A stretch of 64,000 nucleotides of DNA from Solimonas sp041659605 (GCA_041659605.1 JBAZXW010000008.1:62001-126000), one strand, 5' to 3'; shown: positions 42,663 through 51,835, counted from the stretch's first letter. The notes: generated by a model from the sequence alone, not told the origin. Program-made: numbers and translations.

Positions 42663-43448
42663 CTACTTGATCCAATTGCCGATCCGCGAAAAGTCGATCC
42701 GGGTCTCGGCGCTGTCCCATGACATCCAGATCATGAACGCCTTGCCGACGAGATTCCGCTCCGGAACTGTACCCCAACGGCGGCTGTCGTCCGAGCCGTC
42801 GCGGTTGTCGCCCATCGCGAAGTATTCCCCTGGCGGCACGACGAATTCGAAATCGTCCGGGCGCCGCGCCGGATTGACCAGCACGTGATGCTCGACGCCG
42901 GTCAGATTCTCGGTCAGCCGGTAAACGACGCCCGGCGGCGGCAGCCCCGGCGCGGTATAGACGCCGGCCGGCTGTTGGGACGCCGGCTCGCCGTTCACAA
43001 ACAGCTGCTTGTCGCGGTAGGCAATGCGGTCGCCGGGGAGACCGACGAGGCGCTTGATGAAGTCCTTGCTCGGATCGACCGGCCAGCGGAAGACGACGAC
43101 GTCGCCGCGCTGCGGTTCGCCGGCCTTGAAGAACTTGTAATGGAACACCGGATCGCGCAAGCCGAACGTAAACTTGTTGACCAGGATGAAGTCGCCGACC
43201 AGCAGGGTCGGAATCATCGACCCGGACGGGATGCGGAACGGCTCGGCGACGAACGAGCGCAGCATCAGCACGACGAAGATCACCGGAAAGAACGAGTTGC
43301 AGAAGTCAACGAATGCGTTCGCCTTCGCCCCATCGATGCGCTGCGCGCGCCCCGGCGCGAACAGCCACTTGTCCAGCGCCCAGACCACGCCGGTGACCAG
43401 CGTCAGCGCCGTCAGAATCACTGCGAAGTCGATATGAAAGTCCGCCAT
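42663..43448 (-). CDS. lepB: Signal peptidase I
   Basis: 261-residue inner-membrane serine/lysine protease that removes signal peptides from exported proteins. Two N-terminal membrane segments, nucleophile Ser in FRIPSGSMIPTLLVGD near residue 80, general-base Lys in DFIKRLVGLPGDRI near 133 and the box MGDNRDGSDDSRRWG near 220. ATG at 43448 (MADFHID) is used. It follows lepA by 34 bases in the standard order. Confidence 0.96.
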   Translation of the reverse strand: MADFHIDFAVILTALTLVTGVVWALDKWLFAPGRAQRIDGAKANAFVDFCNSFFPVIFVVLMLRSFVAEPFRIPSGSMIPTLLVGDFILVNKFTFGLRDPVFHYKFFKAGEPQRGDVVVFRWPVDPSKDFIKRLVGLPGDRIAYRDKQLFVNGEPASQQPAGVYTAPGLPPPGVVYRLTENLTGVEHHVLVNPARRPDDFEFVVPPGEYFAMGDNRDGSDDSRRWGTVPERNLVGKAFMIWMSWDSAETRIDFSRIGNWIK

Positions 43449-43482
43449 GCCTCGATTTCCCCCGTACGTGAAGCGTACCCCG

Positions 43483-45285
43483 TCACTTCTTGCGATCGAC
43501 GCCCAGCACCGCAAGGAAGGCTTCCTGCGGAATTTCGACGTTGCCGACCGATTTCATGCGCTTCTTGCCTTCCTTCTGCTTCTCCAGCAGCTTGCGCTTG
43601 CGGCTGACGTCGCCGCCGTAGCACTTCGCCAGCACGTCCTTGCGCAGCGCCTTGACCGTCGTGCGCGCGATGACTTTCGAGCCGATCGCCGCCTGGATCG
43701 CGATGTCGAACATCTGCCGGTGGATCACTTCCTGCATGCGCTCGCAGAGGTCGCGTCCGCGCGGATACGCCGTATCGCGGTGGACGATGCTGGCCAGGGC
43801 GTCAACCTTGTCGCCGTTGACCAGCACGTCGAGCCGCACCAGGTCCGCGGCCTGGAAGCGCACGAACTCGTACTCGAACGACGCAAATCCGCGCGACACG
43901 CTCTTGAGGCGATCGAAGAAGTCGAGCACGACTTCGGCGAGCGGCATCTCGACTTCCATCTGAACCTGCGAACCGAGATAGCGAAGGTTCTTCTGCACGC
44001 CGCGCTTTTCCATGCACAGCTGCATCACCGTGCCGACATAGTCGGGCGGCATCAGGATGCGGGCGTTGATGATCGGCTCGCGGATCTCCTGCATCGAACC
44101 CGAGTCGGGCAGCTCGGCAGGATTGTCGATGCGGATCACGTCGCCATCGTTCTTCAGCACTTCGTAGATCACGGACGGCGCAGTCGTGATCAGATTGATG
44201 TTGTACTCGCGCTCCAGCCGCTCCTGCACGATGTCCATGTGCAGCATGCCGAGGAAGCCGATACGAAAACCGAAACCCAGCGCAGTCGAGTTCTCGGGTT
44301 CGAACTGCAAGGCCGAGTCGTTGAGCCGCAGCTTCTGCAGCGACTCGCGAAAGTCCTCGAAGTCCTCGGCATCGACCGGGAACATGCCGGCGAACACGCG
44401 CGGCTGCACCTCACGGAAGCCGGGCACCGGCGCATCGCAGGGCCGGGCCGCAGCGGTCAAGGTATCGCCGACCGGTGCACCGAAGATGTCCTTGATGCCG
44501 GCGACAATCATGCCGACCTCGCCGCACTCCAGCACCTCCTTGAACACGCGCTTGGGTGTGTTCACGCCAATCATCGTCACTTCGTAATCGCGTCCGGTCG
44601 ACATCACCCGGATCTTTTCGCCCTTCTTCAATGAACCGTTGACGATGCGCAGCAGCGAGACGACACCGAGGTAGTTGTCGAACCAGGAGTCGATGATCAG
44701 CGCCTGCAGACGACCATCCGGATCGCCCTTGGGCGCCGGCAGCTTGTGCACGACCGCTTCGAGCACATCGGGCACGTTGAGCCCGGTCTTCGCCGAGATG
44801 CGCAGCGCGTCGACTGCCGGAATGCCGATGATCTGTTCGACCTCCTCGCAGACGCGTTCCGGCTCGGCGTTCTGCAGGTCGATCTTGTTGAGGACCGTCA
44901 GCACTTCGAGGTTCTGCTCGAGCGCCGTGTAGCAGTTGGCGACCGACTGCGCCTCGACGCCCTGCGACGCGTCGACGACCAGCAGCGCGCCCTCGCAGGC
45001 GGCCAGAGAACGCGACACCTCGTACGAGAAGTCGACGTGTCCCGGCGTATCGATCAGGTTGAACTGGTAGAGCTCGCCGTCCTTGGCGCGGTAATGCAGC
45101 TGCACCGCCTGCGCCTTGATCGTGATGCCGCGCTCGCGCTCGATCGGGTTGTTGTCGAGCACCTGCTGGGTCATCTCGCGCTGCTCGAGGCCGCCGGTCA
45201 GCTGGATGAAACGGTCCGCCAGCGTCGACTTGCCGTGGTCGATGTGGGCGATGATGCAGAAGTTACGGATGTGATCCTGACGCAC
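43483..45285 (-). CDS. lepA: Elongation factor 4 (LepA)
   Basis: 600-residue translational GTPase that promotes ribosome back-translocation or initiation efficiency under stress. G1 AHIDHGKSTLADRF near residue 12, switch region RERGITIKAQ, G3 DTPGHVDFSYEV near 78, G4 NKIDL near 132, and the LepA-specific C-terminal domain ending KQKEGKKRMKSVGNVEIPQEAFLAVL-type sequence. Full length. It is preceded by mucD and a glutaredoxin-like gene, as mucD-lepA in Pseudomonas. Confidence 0.97.
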   Translation of the reverse strand: MRQDHIRNFCIIAHIDHGKSTLADRFIQLTGGLEQREMTQQVLDNNPIERERGITIKAQAVQLHYRAKDGELYQFNLIDTPGHVDFSYEVSRSLAACEGALLVVDASQGVEAQSVANCYTALEQNLEVLTVLNKIDLQNAEPERVCEEVEQIIGIPAVDALRISAKTGLNVPDVLEAVVHKLPAPKGDPDGRLQALIIDSWFDNYLGVVSLLRIVNGSLKKGEKIRVMSTGRDYEVTMIGVNTPKRVFKEVLECGEVGMIVAGIKDIFGAPVGDTLTAAARPCDAPVPGFREVQPRVFAGMFPVDAEDFEDFRESLQKLRLNDSALQFEPENSTALGFGFRIGFLGMLHMDIVQERLEREYNINLITTAPSVIYEVLKNDGDVIRIDNPAELPDSGSMQEIREPIINARILMPPDYVGTVMQLCMEKRGVQKNLRYLGSQVQMEVEMPLAEVVLDFFDRLKSVSRGFASFEYEFVRFQAADLVRLDVLVNGDKVDALASIVHRDTAYPRGRDLCERMQEVIHRQMFDIAIQAAIGSKVIARTTVKALRKDVLAKCYGGDVSRKRKLLEKQKEGKKRMKSVGNVEIPQEAFLAVLGVDRKK

Positions 45286-45320
45286 GATAGGGACGTAGAC
45301 GAGGGTCGCGCAGTATAGCC

Positions 45321-45360
45321 GTAGGGTGGATGGGGTGGGTGGCGCGCAGCGGAGCCCACC
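45321..45360. repeat. REP-like hairpin element between lepA and the glutaredoxin gene
   Basis: G-rich element beginning GTAGGGTGG with arms GGTGGG/CCCACC around a GGCGCGCAGCGGAG-type loop. Elements of this form (GTAGGGTGGG...GCGCAGCG...CCCACC) recur in many proteobacterial genomes as short dispersed repeats. It lies in the 123-base gap upstream of lepA, where it may affect read-through from mucD. Confidence 0.55.
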
Positions 45361-45408
45361 GATCGCGTCCGCTGGGCTACGCCTCGCGAGCGCGCGACTC
45401 CGCCCGCC

Positions 45409-45669
45409 CTAGCCGGACGCGGCGGACCGGAACGCCGCCGCGTCGAAGCGGCCTTCGGCGACGACCTCGCCCTGCCCGTCGAGCAGGACCGGAATGCGCC
45501 GGCCGAAACGCAGGCGCCACTCGGCGCGGTCGTCGACGCAGGCATGCTCGATCCGGCAATCGGTGTCGCCCAGATGGGTGCGCAAGTCCTCTTCGAACGC
45601 TTCGCACAGATGGCAGTCCGGCCGGCCCAGCAGCAGGTAGCCCGCTATACCGGAAGTGCTCACGGTCAT
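45409..45669 (-). CDS. Glutaredoxin-family thiol protein (DUF836-like)
   Basis: 86-residue thioredoxin-fold protein with a CxxC active site (RPDCHLC near residue 19) and the short beta-alpha pattern ending RIPVLLDGQGEVV, with the cis-Pro expected after the isoleucine. This resembles the DUF836 glutaredoxin-like family. Cytoplasmic thiol-disulfide exchange is likely; partners are unknown. The ATG overlaps the mucD stop by 4 bases, so it is part of the envelope-stress operon, between mucD and lepA. Confidence 0.8.
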   Translation of the reverse strand: MTVSTSGIAGYLLLGRPDCHLCEAFEEDLRTHLGDTDCRIEHACVDDRAEWRLRFGRRIPVLLDGQGEVVAEGRFDAAAFRSAASG

Positions 45670-47111
45670 TTCTCGGCCGTGGGCGGCACATCCAGGGCCA
45701 GGAACAAGGGGGCGCCGCCCCGCTGCACCAGCACCGCAACCGTCTGTCCGGGCGTCAACCGTGCGGCGACCTCGTCGAAACGCTCCGGACTGTCGACCAC
45801 CTGCCCGGCCAGCTGGATCAGGATGTCGTCGGGACGCACCCCAGCGCGCGCCGCCGGACCCTCGCCGACATCGGTCACCAGGATGCCGCCGCTGACGACC
45901 TGCGCGGCGCGACGTTCCTCCGCGGTCAACGAACGCACCTGCAGCCCGAGCCGGATCGGCGGGACTGCCGCCGCCGGGGAAGGCGTCTGCTCGGACCGCA
46001 ACGTGCCGACCTCGATCTTGAGCTGCAACTCCTTGCCGGCACGGATCACATCAAGCGTCGCCAGCGCCCCCGGATCGGTGATACCGACCATGTGCGGAAG
46101 GCTCTGCGAGCTCGGCAGGGGCTCGCCGTTGTAGCGCAGGATCACATCGCCCTCGCGCAAGCCGGAGCGCGCCGCCGGGCTGTCCGGCAGCACGCGTGCG
46201 ATCAGGGCCCCTTCGGCCTTCCCCATGCCGAACTGCTTGGCGATATCGCGGTCGACCTCCTGGACAACGACGCCGAGCCAGCCGCGCGTGACGACACCGG
46301 TGTCGCGCAGCTGCCGCGCAACCTTGGCGGCGATATCGATCGGGATCGAGAACGAAACCCCCATGTAGCCACCGGACTGCGAGTAGATCTGCGAGTTGAC
46401 GCCGACCACCTCACCGTCGAGGTTGAACAGCGGTCCGCCGGAATTGCCCGGGTTGATCGCGACGTCGGTCTGGATGAACGGCACATACTGCTCGGTCACC
46501 AGCGCCCGCCCCTTGGCCGAGACGATGCCGGCGGTCACCGAGTAATCGAAGCCGAAAGGCGAGCCGATCGCCAGCACCCACTGCCCCGGCCGCAGCTTGA
46601 GCGACTCGCCGATACGCACGACCGGCAGCTCGGTGGCGTCGATGCGCAGCAGCGCCAGATCGCTGGCCTCGTCGCTACCGACCACCTGCGCCGTGAACTG
46701 GCGGCGATCCAGCAAGCGGACGATGACTTCCTTGGCGCCGCGGATCACGTGGAAATTGGTCAGGATGTAGCCGTCGTCCCACAGAATGAAGCCTGAGCCC
46801 AGCGACTGCTGGTCGGGGAAGAACTCGTCGCCGTCGGACGGCGCCTCTTCCTGTTGCTGCTCGAAGAACTTGCGGAACCACTCGGGGGTCTCTTCCAGCC
46901 CGTCCGGGGGCAACTCTCCGGACGGCGCATCCGCTGCGGGCGCCTCGGCCGGGACCGTGCTGATGTTGACCACCGCCGGCGACACCTGTTCGACCAGATC
47001 CGCAAAGTCGGGATAGGCGCTGGCCTGGACCACGGGCGCACGCTCGCAGGCCGCGAGCAGCGGCAGGATCAGAAGAGTCAGACACCGCCATGAGCGGGCG
47101 ACAGACAGCAT
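45666..47111 (-). CDS. mucD: DegP/MucD-family serine endoprotease, predicted lipoprotein
   Basis: 481-residue periplasmic HtrA protease that degrades misfolded envelope proteins and restrains the RpoE/AlgU response. Catalytic His in TNFHVI near 119, Asp in ASDLALL near 151, Ser in NPGNSGGPL near 223; PDZ domains at about 270-360 and 385-475. The N-terminus reads LTLLILPLLAACERAP, a good lipobox, so this HtrA may be lipid-anchored rather than free. ATG at 47111 follows GGAG by 6 bases. Placed after rseC exactly as mucD in Pseudomonas. Confidence 0.93.
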   Translation of the reverse strand: MLSVARSWRCLTLLILPLLAACERAPVVQASAYPDFADLVEQVSPAVVNISTVPAEAPAADAPSGELPPDGLEETPEWFRKFFEQQQEEAPSDGDEFFPDQQSLGSGFILWDDGYILTNFHVIRGAKEVIVRLLDRRQFTAQVVGSDEASDLALLRIDATELPVVRIGESLKLRPGQWVLAIGSPFGFDYSVTAGIVSAKGRALVTEQYVPFIQTDVAINPGNSGGPLFNLDGEVVGVNSQIYSQSGGYMGVSFSIPIDIAAKVARQLRDTGVVTRGWLGVVVQEVDRDIAKQFGMGKAEGALIARVLPDSPAARSGLREGDVILRYNGEPLPSSQSLPHMVGITDPGALATLDVIRAGKELQLKIEVGTLRSEQTPSPAAAVPPIRLGLQVRSLTAEERRAAQVVSGGILVTDVGEGPAARAGVRPDDILIQLAGQVVDSPERFDEVAARLTPGQTVAVLVQRGGAPLFLALDVPPTAEK

Positions 47112-47144
47112 GTACGGCTCCAGCCGGTGGGCGCGAGGAGTGGA

Positions 47145-47179
47145 TTTCAGCGCGAATTTCAAAGGATTCGCGTCTGAAA
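47145..47179 (-). other. Long hairpin between rseC and mucD
   Basis: Inverted repeat of 13 paired bases with one bulged base: outer arms TTTCAG/CTGAAA and inner arms CGCGAAT/ATTCGCG around an 8-base loop. It lies in the 119-base leader of mucD. No T-run follows in the direction of transcription, so it is more likely an mRNA processing, stability or attenuation element than a terminator. Confidence 0.55.
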
Positions 47180-47230
47180 TACAAACGCGCTCAAACGTGG
47201 CAGGTTACCGCAGACTGCAACTTCAGCGAA

Positions 47231-47704
47231 TCAGGACCCCGGCGGACGCGCGCAGACCTGCGCCGTCTGCGCATCCCGACGCAGCAGTACCAGGCGATAG
47301 CGCGCCGACTGTGCGGCGCGCTGCGCAGCGGCGCGGGTCGCGGCGAAGCCACCGGCGAAACCGGCCAGGCCGAACCCGGCGACCAGCAGATCGTGCGCGT
47401 GCAGGACCAGCTGGGCGAAGGCGCCGGCGGCGAACATGCCGACAAGAGGCACCAGATAGACCCACAGCGACGCCTGCATCAGCGCCGCTTCGTCGACGCC
47501 GACGATGACCGTCTCGCCGCAGCGCAGATCGCGGATCGCTCCGTCGACGCAGACGTCCGAATGCCTGCGGCCGACCAGACGCCCCAGCACACCACCGCCG
47601 CAACCACGTCCCTCCGCGCAGCGCGGACAGGATTCCGGGCCGAAAGCCTTGACCCAGGTCCCGCCTTCGTCGATCCGCGAAACGATCGCGCGCTCTTCGA
47701 TCAC
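47231..47704 (-). CDS. rseC: SoxR-reducing/RseC (MucC) family protein
   Basis: 157-residue inner-membrane protein. The N-terminal cytoplasmic part has a Cys motif C-PR-C-AEGRG-C-G near residue 26, and two membrane helices lie at about 78-98 and 103-122. Members of this family sit in rpoE operons, where they adjust sigma-E activity positively, or in rsx operons that help reduce SoxR. The Cys motif suggests a redox or Fe-S role. The start overlaps the rseB end by 4 bases. Confidence 0.88.
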   Translation of the reverse strand: MIEERAIVSRIDEGGTWVKAFGPESCPRCAEGRGCGGGVLGRLVGRRHSDVCVDGAIRDLRCGETVIVGVDEAALMQASLWVYLVPLVGMFAAGAFAQLVLHAHDLLVAGFGLAGFAGGFAATRAAAQRAAQSARYRLVLLRRDAQTAQVCARPPGS

Positions 47705-48768
47705 GGCCCGGTCACGGCATGGTCGGGGTCGCCGTCCGCGGCCGCGGGGCCCGCCACGGCGGATTGCGGCGACGGTGCCGCCTCCCCTGGCTGCAGGCTT
47801 TCGCCGATCAGGCGCACCGTCTGCGGCGGCGCCTCGCCGACGACCGTGATGTGTACGCGGCCGAGCAGGCGGCCGAAGGCATGCATTGCGCCCATGCTCG
47901 ACTGGCCCTGGAAACCCTGCGCCGGCGCTTCGCGCCGCGCGCTGAACACGGAAATGGCGGACAGCCCGTCAGTGATCAGCACGTGCTCGACGACGCCCTT
48001 GCCGTCGGCGGTCGGCCGCACTTCGCGCATGGTCACGCGATAACCCGGCGGCAAGTCGCGAAACTGCCAGGGCGCCGGGGCTGCGGCCGGGCCGGCCACC
48101 GGCACGTCGGCGACACGGGCCGCTTGCACCGGCTGCGCCGCTTGTTGCGCCGGCGCGGACTCCAGGTTCGACTCAAAGGCCTGCGCCGGAATCGAGCGCG
48201 GGAACTCGACTTCCGTGAACTTCATCTGCTCGAGCACGACGCCATCGCGTGCAACCAGATTGACCTGGAGCGGCACATCCGTCTGGGCATCCGCGCAGAT
48301 CTGGTAGCCGTAGCGGAAGTCGTCCTTGGGCGTGATCGCCAGCGCTCGACAGCTGCGGCCGGCCACGCGCGCCGAACCCATATCCCGGAACTCGTAGACT
48401 TCCGCCAGTTGCGCGACGCGTTCGGCGCTGAGCGCCGGGAATAACCCCTTGGGCGTGGTCTTGTCGACCGTGACGCGGCGGTCCTTGGGCAACAGGCAGA
48501 TCACCTGACCGTCGCGCTTGACCACTTCGCGCGGGGCACCGTCCAGCGCCTGCACGCGCTCCATCTCGACGCCGTCGTCGACGCCGTGCACCACCTTGAG
48601 GGTCTCCAGGCGTTCCTGGGTCCGGTAGACGATCACGCCCTGGTAATTGACGCTGCGAGCGGCCTCGCTCATGCGCACCAGCAGATCCGACGAAGCGGCG
48701 GCCCAGACCTGGCCGGATGCGAAGGCGCCGAACAGGCATACAGCAATCGGCAGCCGAAGCCGCCTCAA
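47701..48768 (-). CDS. rseB: Sigma-E regulatory protein RseB (MucB)
   Basis: 355-residue periplasmic protein that binds the anti-sigma factor RseA and shields it from DegS cleavage until lipopolysaccharide or lipid signals release it. A signal peptide (MRRLRLPIAVCLFGAFASGQVWA) is followed by the LolA-like large domain (about 25-200, with NYQGVIVYRTQ and EVVKRDGQVICLLP) and a smaller C-terminal domain (about 235-330). A Pro/Ala-rich linker and tail are longer than in E. coli. ATGA-type overlaps with rseA and rseC. Confidence 0.92.
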   Translation of the reverse strand: MRRLRLPIAVCLFGAFASGQVWAAASSDLLVRMSEAARSVNYQGVIVYRTQERLETLKVVHGVDDGVEMERVQALDGAPREVVKRDGQVICLLPKDRRVTVDKTTPKGLFPALSAERVAQLAEVYEFRDMGSARVAGRSCRALAITPKDDFRYGYQICADAQTDVPLQVNLVARDGVVLEQMKFTEVEFPRSIPAQAFESNLESAPAQQAAQPVQAARVADVPVAGPAAAPAPWQFRDLPPGYRVTMREVRPTADGKGVVEHVLITDGLSAISVFSARREAPAQGFQGQSSMGAMHAFGRLLGRVHITVVGEAPPQTVRLIGESLQPGEAAPSPQSAVAGPAAADGDPDHAVTGP

Positions 48769-49421
48769 GGCTGGTCTCCGGTGACGTCGGCGGATATGGT
48801 CATCGCCTCCGGCTCACCGACGCTGTGCGCTGCAAAGCGGGCATAGGACAGGGTTACGCCCATGCCGCGATCGGCAAGGGTATTGCTGTGCTCGATCAGA
48901 TAATCGCGCAGCTCCTCCTGCATCGCCGCGCGCCGCGCCATCTCGGCGCTGTCGGCATCGACGGACACCGTCTGCAGATAACGCGGCCGGCGCTGCGCCG
49001 CCGGCAGGGACACTTCGCTGGCGATCTGCGGCATGCCGACGAGTCCGGAACCGGCTGCCGGACCATCCTGGCGCAGGTTCAGGGTCAGGGCGACGGCCGC
49101 GATCGAAGCCGCTGCGGCAAGTCCTGCAAGCGGCTTCCAGTAACTAGGGGCGTAGCTGCGGGCGTGGGCACGGGCGCGAAACAGCTGCACGACACGGGCG
49201 CTGGTCGAAACCGGGCGTTCGCCGAGCTGCGCCATCACCCCGGCACAGAGGTCGATCGCCGGCTTGCGGATATGCACGCCTTCCATCGCATCGCGGGATA
49301 CGCAAAGACGGCTCCAGCTGGCCTTGAGCTCCGGAGAGCGATCCATCTCCTCCAGAATGCGGTCCAGTTCCCCCGGGCTGCATTCGCCGTCGAGCAGGGC
49401 GGAAAGCGAGTCTTTAGCCAT
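48765..49421 (-). CDS. rseA: Anti-sigma-E factor RseA (MucA)
   Basis: 218-residue single-pass membrane anti-sigma factor. Cytoplasmic domain MAKDSLSALLDGECSPGELDRILEEM...SWSRLCVSRDAMEG binds RpoE; a membrane helix lies at about 105-122 (WKPLAGLAAAASIAAVALTL); the rest is periplasmic and would be bound by RseB and cut by DegS-type proteases. ATG at 49421 is favoured over 49448 because AGGTG is 6 bases upstream and the protein then starts like other RseA/MucA. Directly after rpoE. Confidence 0.92.
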   Translation of the reverse strand: MAKDSLSALLDGECSPGELDRILEEMDRSPELKASWSRLCVSRDAMEGVHIRKPAIDLCAGVMAQLGERPVSTSARVVQLFRARAHARSYAPSYWKPLAGLAAAASIAAVALTLNLRQDGPAAGSGLVGMPQIASEVSLPAAQRRPRYLQTVSVDADSAEMARRAAMQEELRDYLIEHSNTLADRGMGVTLSYARFAAHSVGEPEAMTISADVTGDQP

Positions 49422-49490
49422 CAAGGCACCTAGCGGCAGTCGATACATGCAGAACCACGAAACATCCTAAAAGTTCCATCGGCAGGCTCT

Positions 49491-50063
49491 TCAGTCCAGC
49501 AGCGGCTTGAGCGCGGTGTCGATGGCTTCGCGGGCGCGGAAGATCCGCGACCGCACGGTCCCGATCGGGCAGTCCATCGCCTCCGCGATCTCCTCGTAGG
49601 AAAGCCCCTCCAGCTCACGCAGCGTGATCGCTTTGCGCAAGTCCGCCGGCAGGGCCTCGATGGTCTGCTCGACCCGGAGCCTGATCTCCTCGCTCAGCAG
49701 CACGGCTTCCGGCGTGTCGATATCGCTTAGATGTTCGGTGTGACCGTAAAGTTCGGCGTCGGCGATATCGATGTCGTGATCCGCGGGCCGGCGTGCACGC
49801 GAAACGATGTAGTTCTTGGCGGTGTTGATGCCGATGCGATAGACCCAGGTGTAGAACGCCGACTGGCCGCGAAAGCCGGGCAGCGCACGCCATGCACGGA
49901 TGAAGGTTTCCTGAGCCACGTCCGGCGCGTCGGCCTCCCCGACCAGGCGGCCGACCAGCTGCACGATCTTGTGCTGGTACTTGCGCACCAGCAGCTCGAA
50001 CGCGCGCTGGTCGCCGGCCTGGGCGCGGAGCACCAGTTGTTCATCGATCTGGGTGTCGGACAT
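49491..50063 (-). CDS. rpoE: RNA polymerase sigma factor RpoE (AlgU)
   Basis: 190-residue ECF sigma factor for the envelope stress response. Region 2 (LLVRKYQHKIVQLVGRLVG, DVAQETFIRAWRALPGFRG, FYTWVYRIGINTAKN) and region 4 (ITLRELEGLSYEEIAEAMDCPIGTVRSRIFRAREA) match RpoE/AlgU nearly residue for residue. It heads the rpoE-rseABC-mucD operon and is divergent from nadB, the same layout as algU-nadB in Pseudomonas. I could not find a convincing sigma-E promoter in the 161-base gap. Confidence 0.97.
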   Translation of the reverse strand: MSDTQIDEQLVLRAQAGDQRAFELLVRKYQHKIVQLVGRLVGEADAPDVAQETFIRAWRALPGFRGQSAFYTWVYRIGINTAKNYIVSRARRPADHDIDIADAELYGHTEHLSDIDTPEAVLLSEEIRLRVEQTIEALPADLRKAITLRELEGLSYEEIAEAMDCPIGTVRSRIFRAREAIDTALKPLLD

Positions 50064-50224
50064 CTAGCAGCCTGCGGCCCCCGGTGCGGCGACGCTGGCG
50101 CGTGACGGCACGGTTACACTTGGAATATCGAGCCCATCCCGGACGCAGTCTGCCCGCCGCCTGCGCGAGTCCCGGATGGTTTCCCTGACAATCTTTGCAT
50201 TCTAACAACACCGTGACGCACGAC

Positions 50225-51835
50225 ATGAACACTTCCAGGGTTCTGGCGACCGACGTGCTGCTGATCGGCAGTGGCGCTGCCGGCCTGTCCTGCGCACTGC
50301 GGCTGGCCCATGCCGGGATCGCGGTCACGGTGGTGTCGAAGGGCCCGCTGACCAGCGGCAGCACGCTGTGGGCCCAGGGCGGCATCTCGGCCGTTCTGGA
50401 TGCGGAGGATTCGCTGGATAACCACGTCCGCGACACGCTGATCGCCGGCGCCGGCCTGTGCAATGAGCGCGTCGTGCGCTACGCCGTCGAACGCGGGCCG
50501 GACTGCGTGCGGTGGCTGATGGGACAGGGCGTCGAATTCACCCGCGACGCGGATGCCGCGGCCGGCAACGGCCTGCACCTGACCCGCGAAGGCGGGCACA
50601 GCCACCGCCGCGTCGTCCACGCGGCGGACGCGACCGGCCGCGCCGTGGAGACGACGCTGTCCGGCCTTGCCGCCACCCACCCGCGCATCCGTGTGCTGGA
50701 GGACAGCCTCGCGGTCGACCTGATCGTCGATCGCGCCGCGAACCGGGTCCTGGGCGCCTACCTGCTCGATGTCCAGCGCGGCGGCGTCCACGCCGTCCCG
50801 GCACGCGCGGTCGTTCTCGCCACCGGCGGCGCCAATCAGGTCTACCTGTACTCGAGCAACCCGCATGGGGCGTCCGGCGATGGCATCGCGATGGCCTGGC
50901 GTGCCGGCTGCGCTGTCGCCAACATGGAGTTCATGCAGTTCCACCCGACCTGCCTGTATCACCCGGAAGCGCGCAGCTTCCTGATCAGCGAGGCCCTGCG
51001 CGGCGAGGGGGCGGTGCTGCGTCTGCCGGACGGCGACGGCAAGCCCGGCGAGCGCTTCATGCCGCGCTTCGACGAGCGCGGCGAGCTGGCGCCGCGCGAC
51101 ATCGTCGCCCGCGCGATCGACTACGAGATGAAGCGCCTGGGACTGAAGTACGTGCTGCTCGACATCACGCACAAACCGGCCGACTTCATCCGCAGCCATT
51201 TCCCCAGCATCCATGCGCGCTGCCTGGAGCTGGGCCTCGACATCACGCGCGAGCCGATCCCGGTGGTGCCGTCGGCGCATTTCACCTGTGGCGGCGTGCA
51301 GACCGATCTCGCCGCGCGCACCGACGTCGACGGCCTGTACGCGATCGGCGAGGTGGCCTGCACCGGCCTGCACGGCGCCAACCGCCTGGCCTCGAATTCG
51401 CTGCTCGAATGCCTGGTCTTCGCCGAGGCCGCGGCCAACGATCTGGTCGCCACGCTGCCGGCGCGCGAGATGCCGGGCCCGCTGCTGCAGTGGGACGAGA
51501 GCCGCGTCCGCGATTCAGACGAAGACGTCGTCGTCGCCCACAACTGGCTGGAACTGCGCACCTTCATGTGGGATTACGTGGGCATCGTGCGCACCACCAA
51601 GCGACTCGAACGCGCCCTTCATCGGGTCGACCTGCTCAAACAGGAAATCCAGGACTACTACGGAAACTACCGCATCAGTGCCGATCTGATCGAGCTGCGC
51701 AACCTCGTCACCGTCGCCGATCTGATCGTGCGCTCCGCAATGAGCCGTCGCGAGAGCCGCGGCCTGCACTACACGCTGGATTACCCGGATCTGCGGCCCG
51801 ACGCGGTTGCAACCGTCCTCGCCGGCCGCGCCTGA
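50225..51835 (+). CDS. nadB: L-aspartate oxidase
   Basis: 536-residue FAD enzyme that oxidises aspartate to iminoaspartate, the first step of NAD synthesis. FAD-binding LLIGSGAAGLSCAL near residue 12, STLWAQGGISAVL near 48, substrate-site sequences EFMQFHPTCLYHP near 235 and PSAHFTCGGVQTD near 348, and GEVACTGLHGANRLASNSLLE near 375. ATG at 50225 (MNTSRVLATDVLLIG) is used; the ATG at 50195 would add ten residues. Ten bases of spacing and translation signals are otherwise ordinary. Faces rpoE, as in Pseudomonas. Confidence 0.96.
   Translation: MNTSRVLATDVLLIGSGAAGLSCALRLAHAGIAVTVVSKGPLTSGSTLWAQGGISAVLDAEDSLDNHVRDTLIAGAGLCNERVVRYAVERGPDCVRWLMGQGVEFTRDADAAAGNGLHLTREGGHSHRRVVHAADATGRAVETTLSGLAATHPRIRVLEDSLAVDLIVDRAANRVLGAYLLDVQRGGVHAVPARAVVLATGGANQVYLYSSNPHGASGDGIAMAWRAGCAVANMEFMQFHPTCLYHPEARSFLISEALRGEGAVLRLPDGDGKPGERFMPRFDERGELAPRDIVARAIDYEMKRLGLKYVLLDITHKPADFIRSHFPSIHARCLELGLDITREPIPVVPSAHFTCGGVQTDLAARTDVDGLYAIGEVACTGLHGANRLASNSLLECLVFAEAAANDLVATLPAREMPGPLLQWDESRVRDSDEDVVVAHNWLELRTFMWDYVGIVRTTKRLERALHRVDLLKQEIQDYYGNYRISADLIELRNLVTVADLIVRSAMSRRESRGLHYTLDYPDLRPDAVATVLAGRA

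Noticed and set aside
50064..50224. Sigma-E autoregulatory promoter for rpoE, and a GGAATAT...GTCTG pair towards nadB
   Set aside because: No GGAACTT/GTCTAA pair on the rpoE strand; the plus-strand pair has a 19-base spacer and mismatches, too weak to report.
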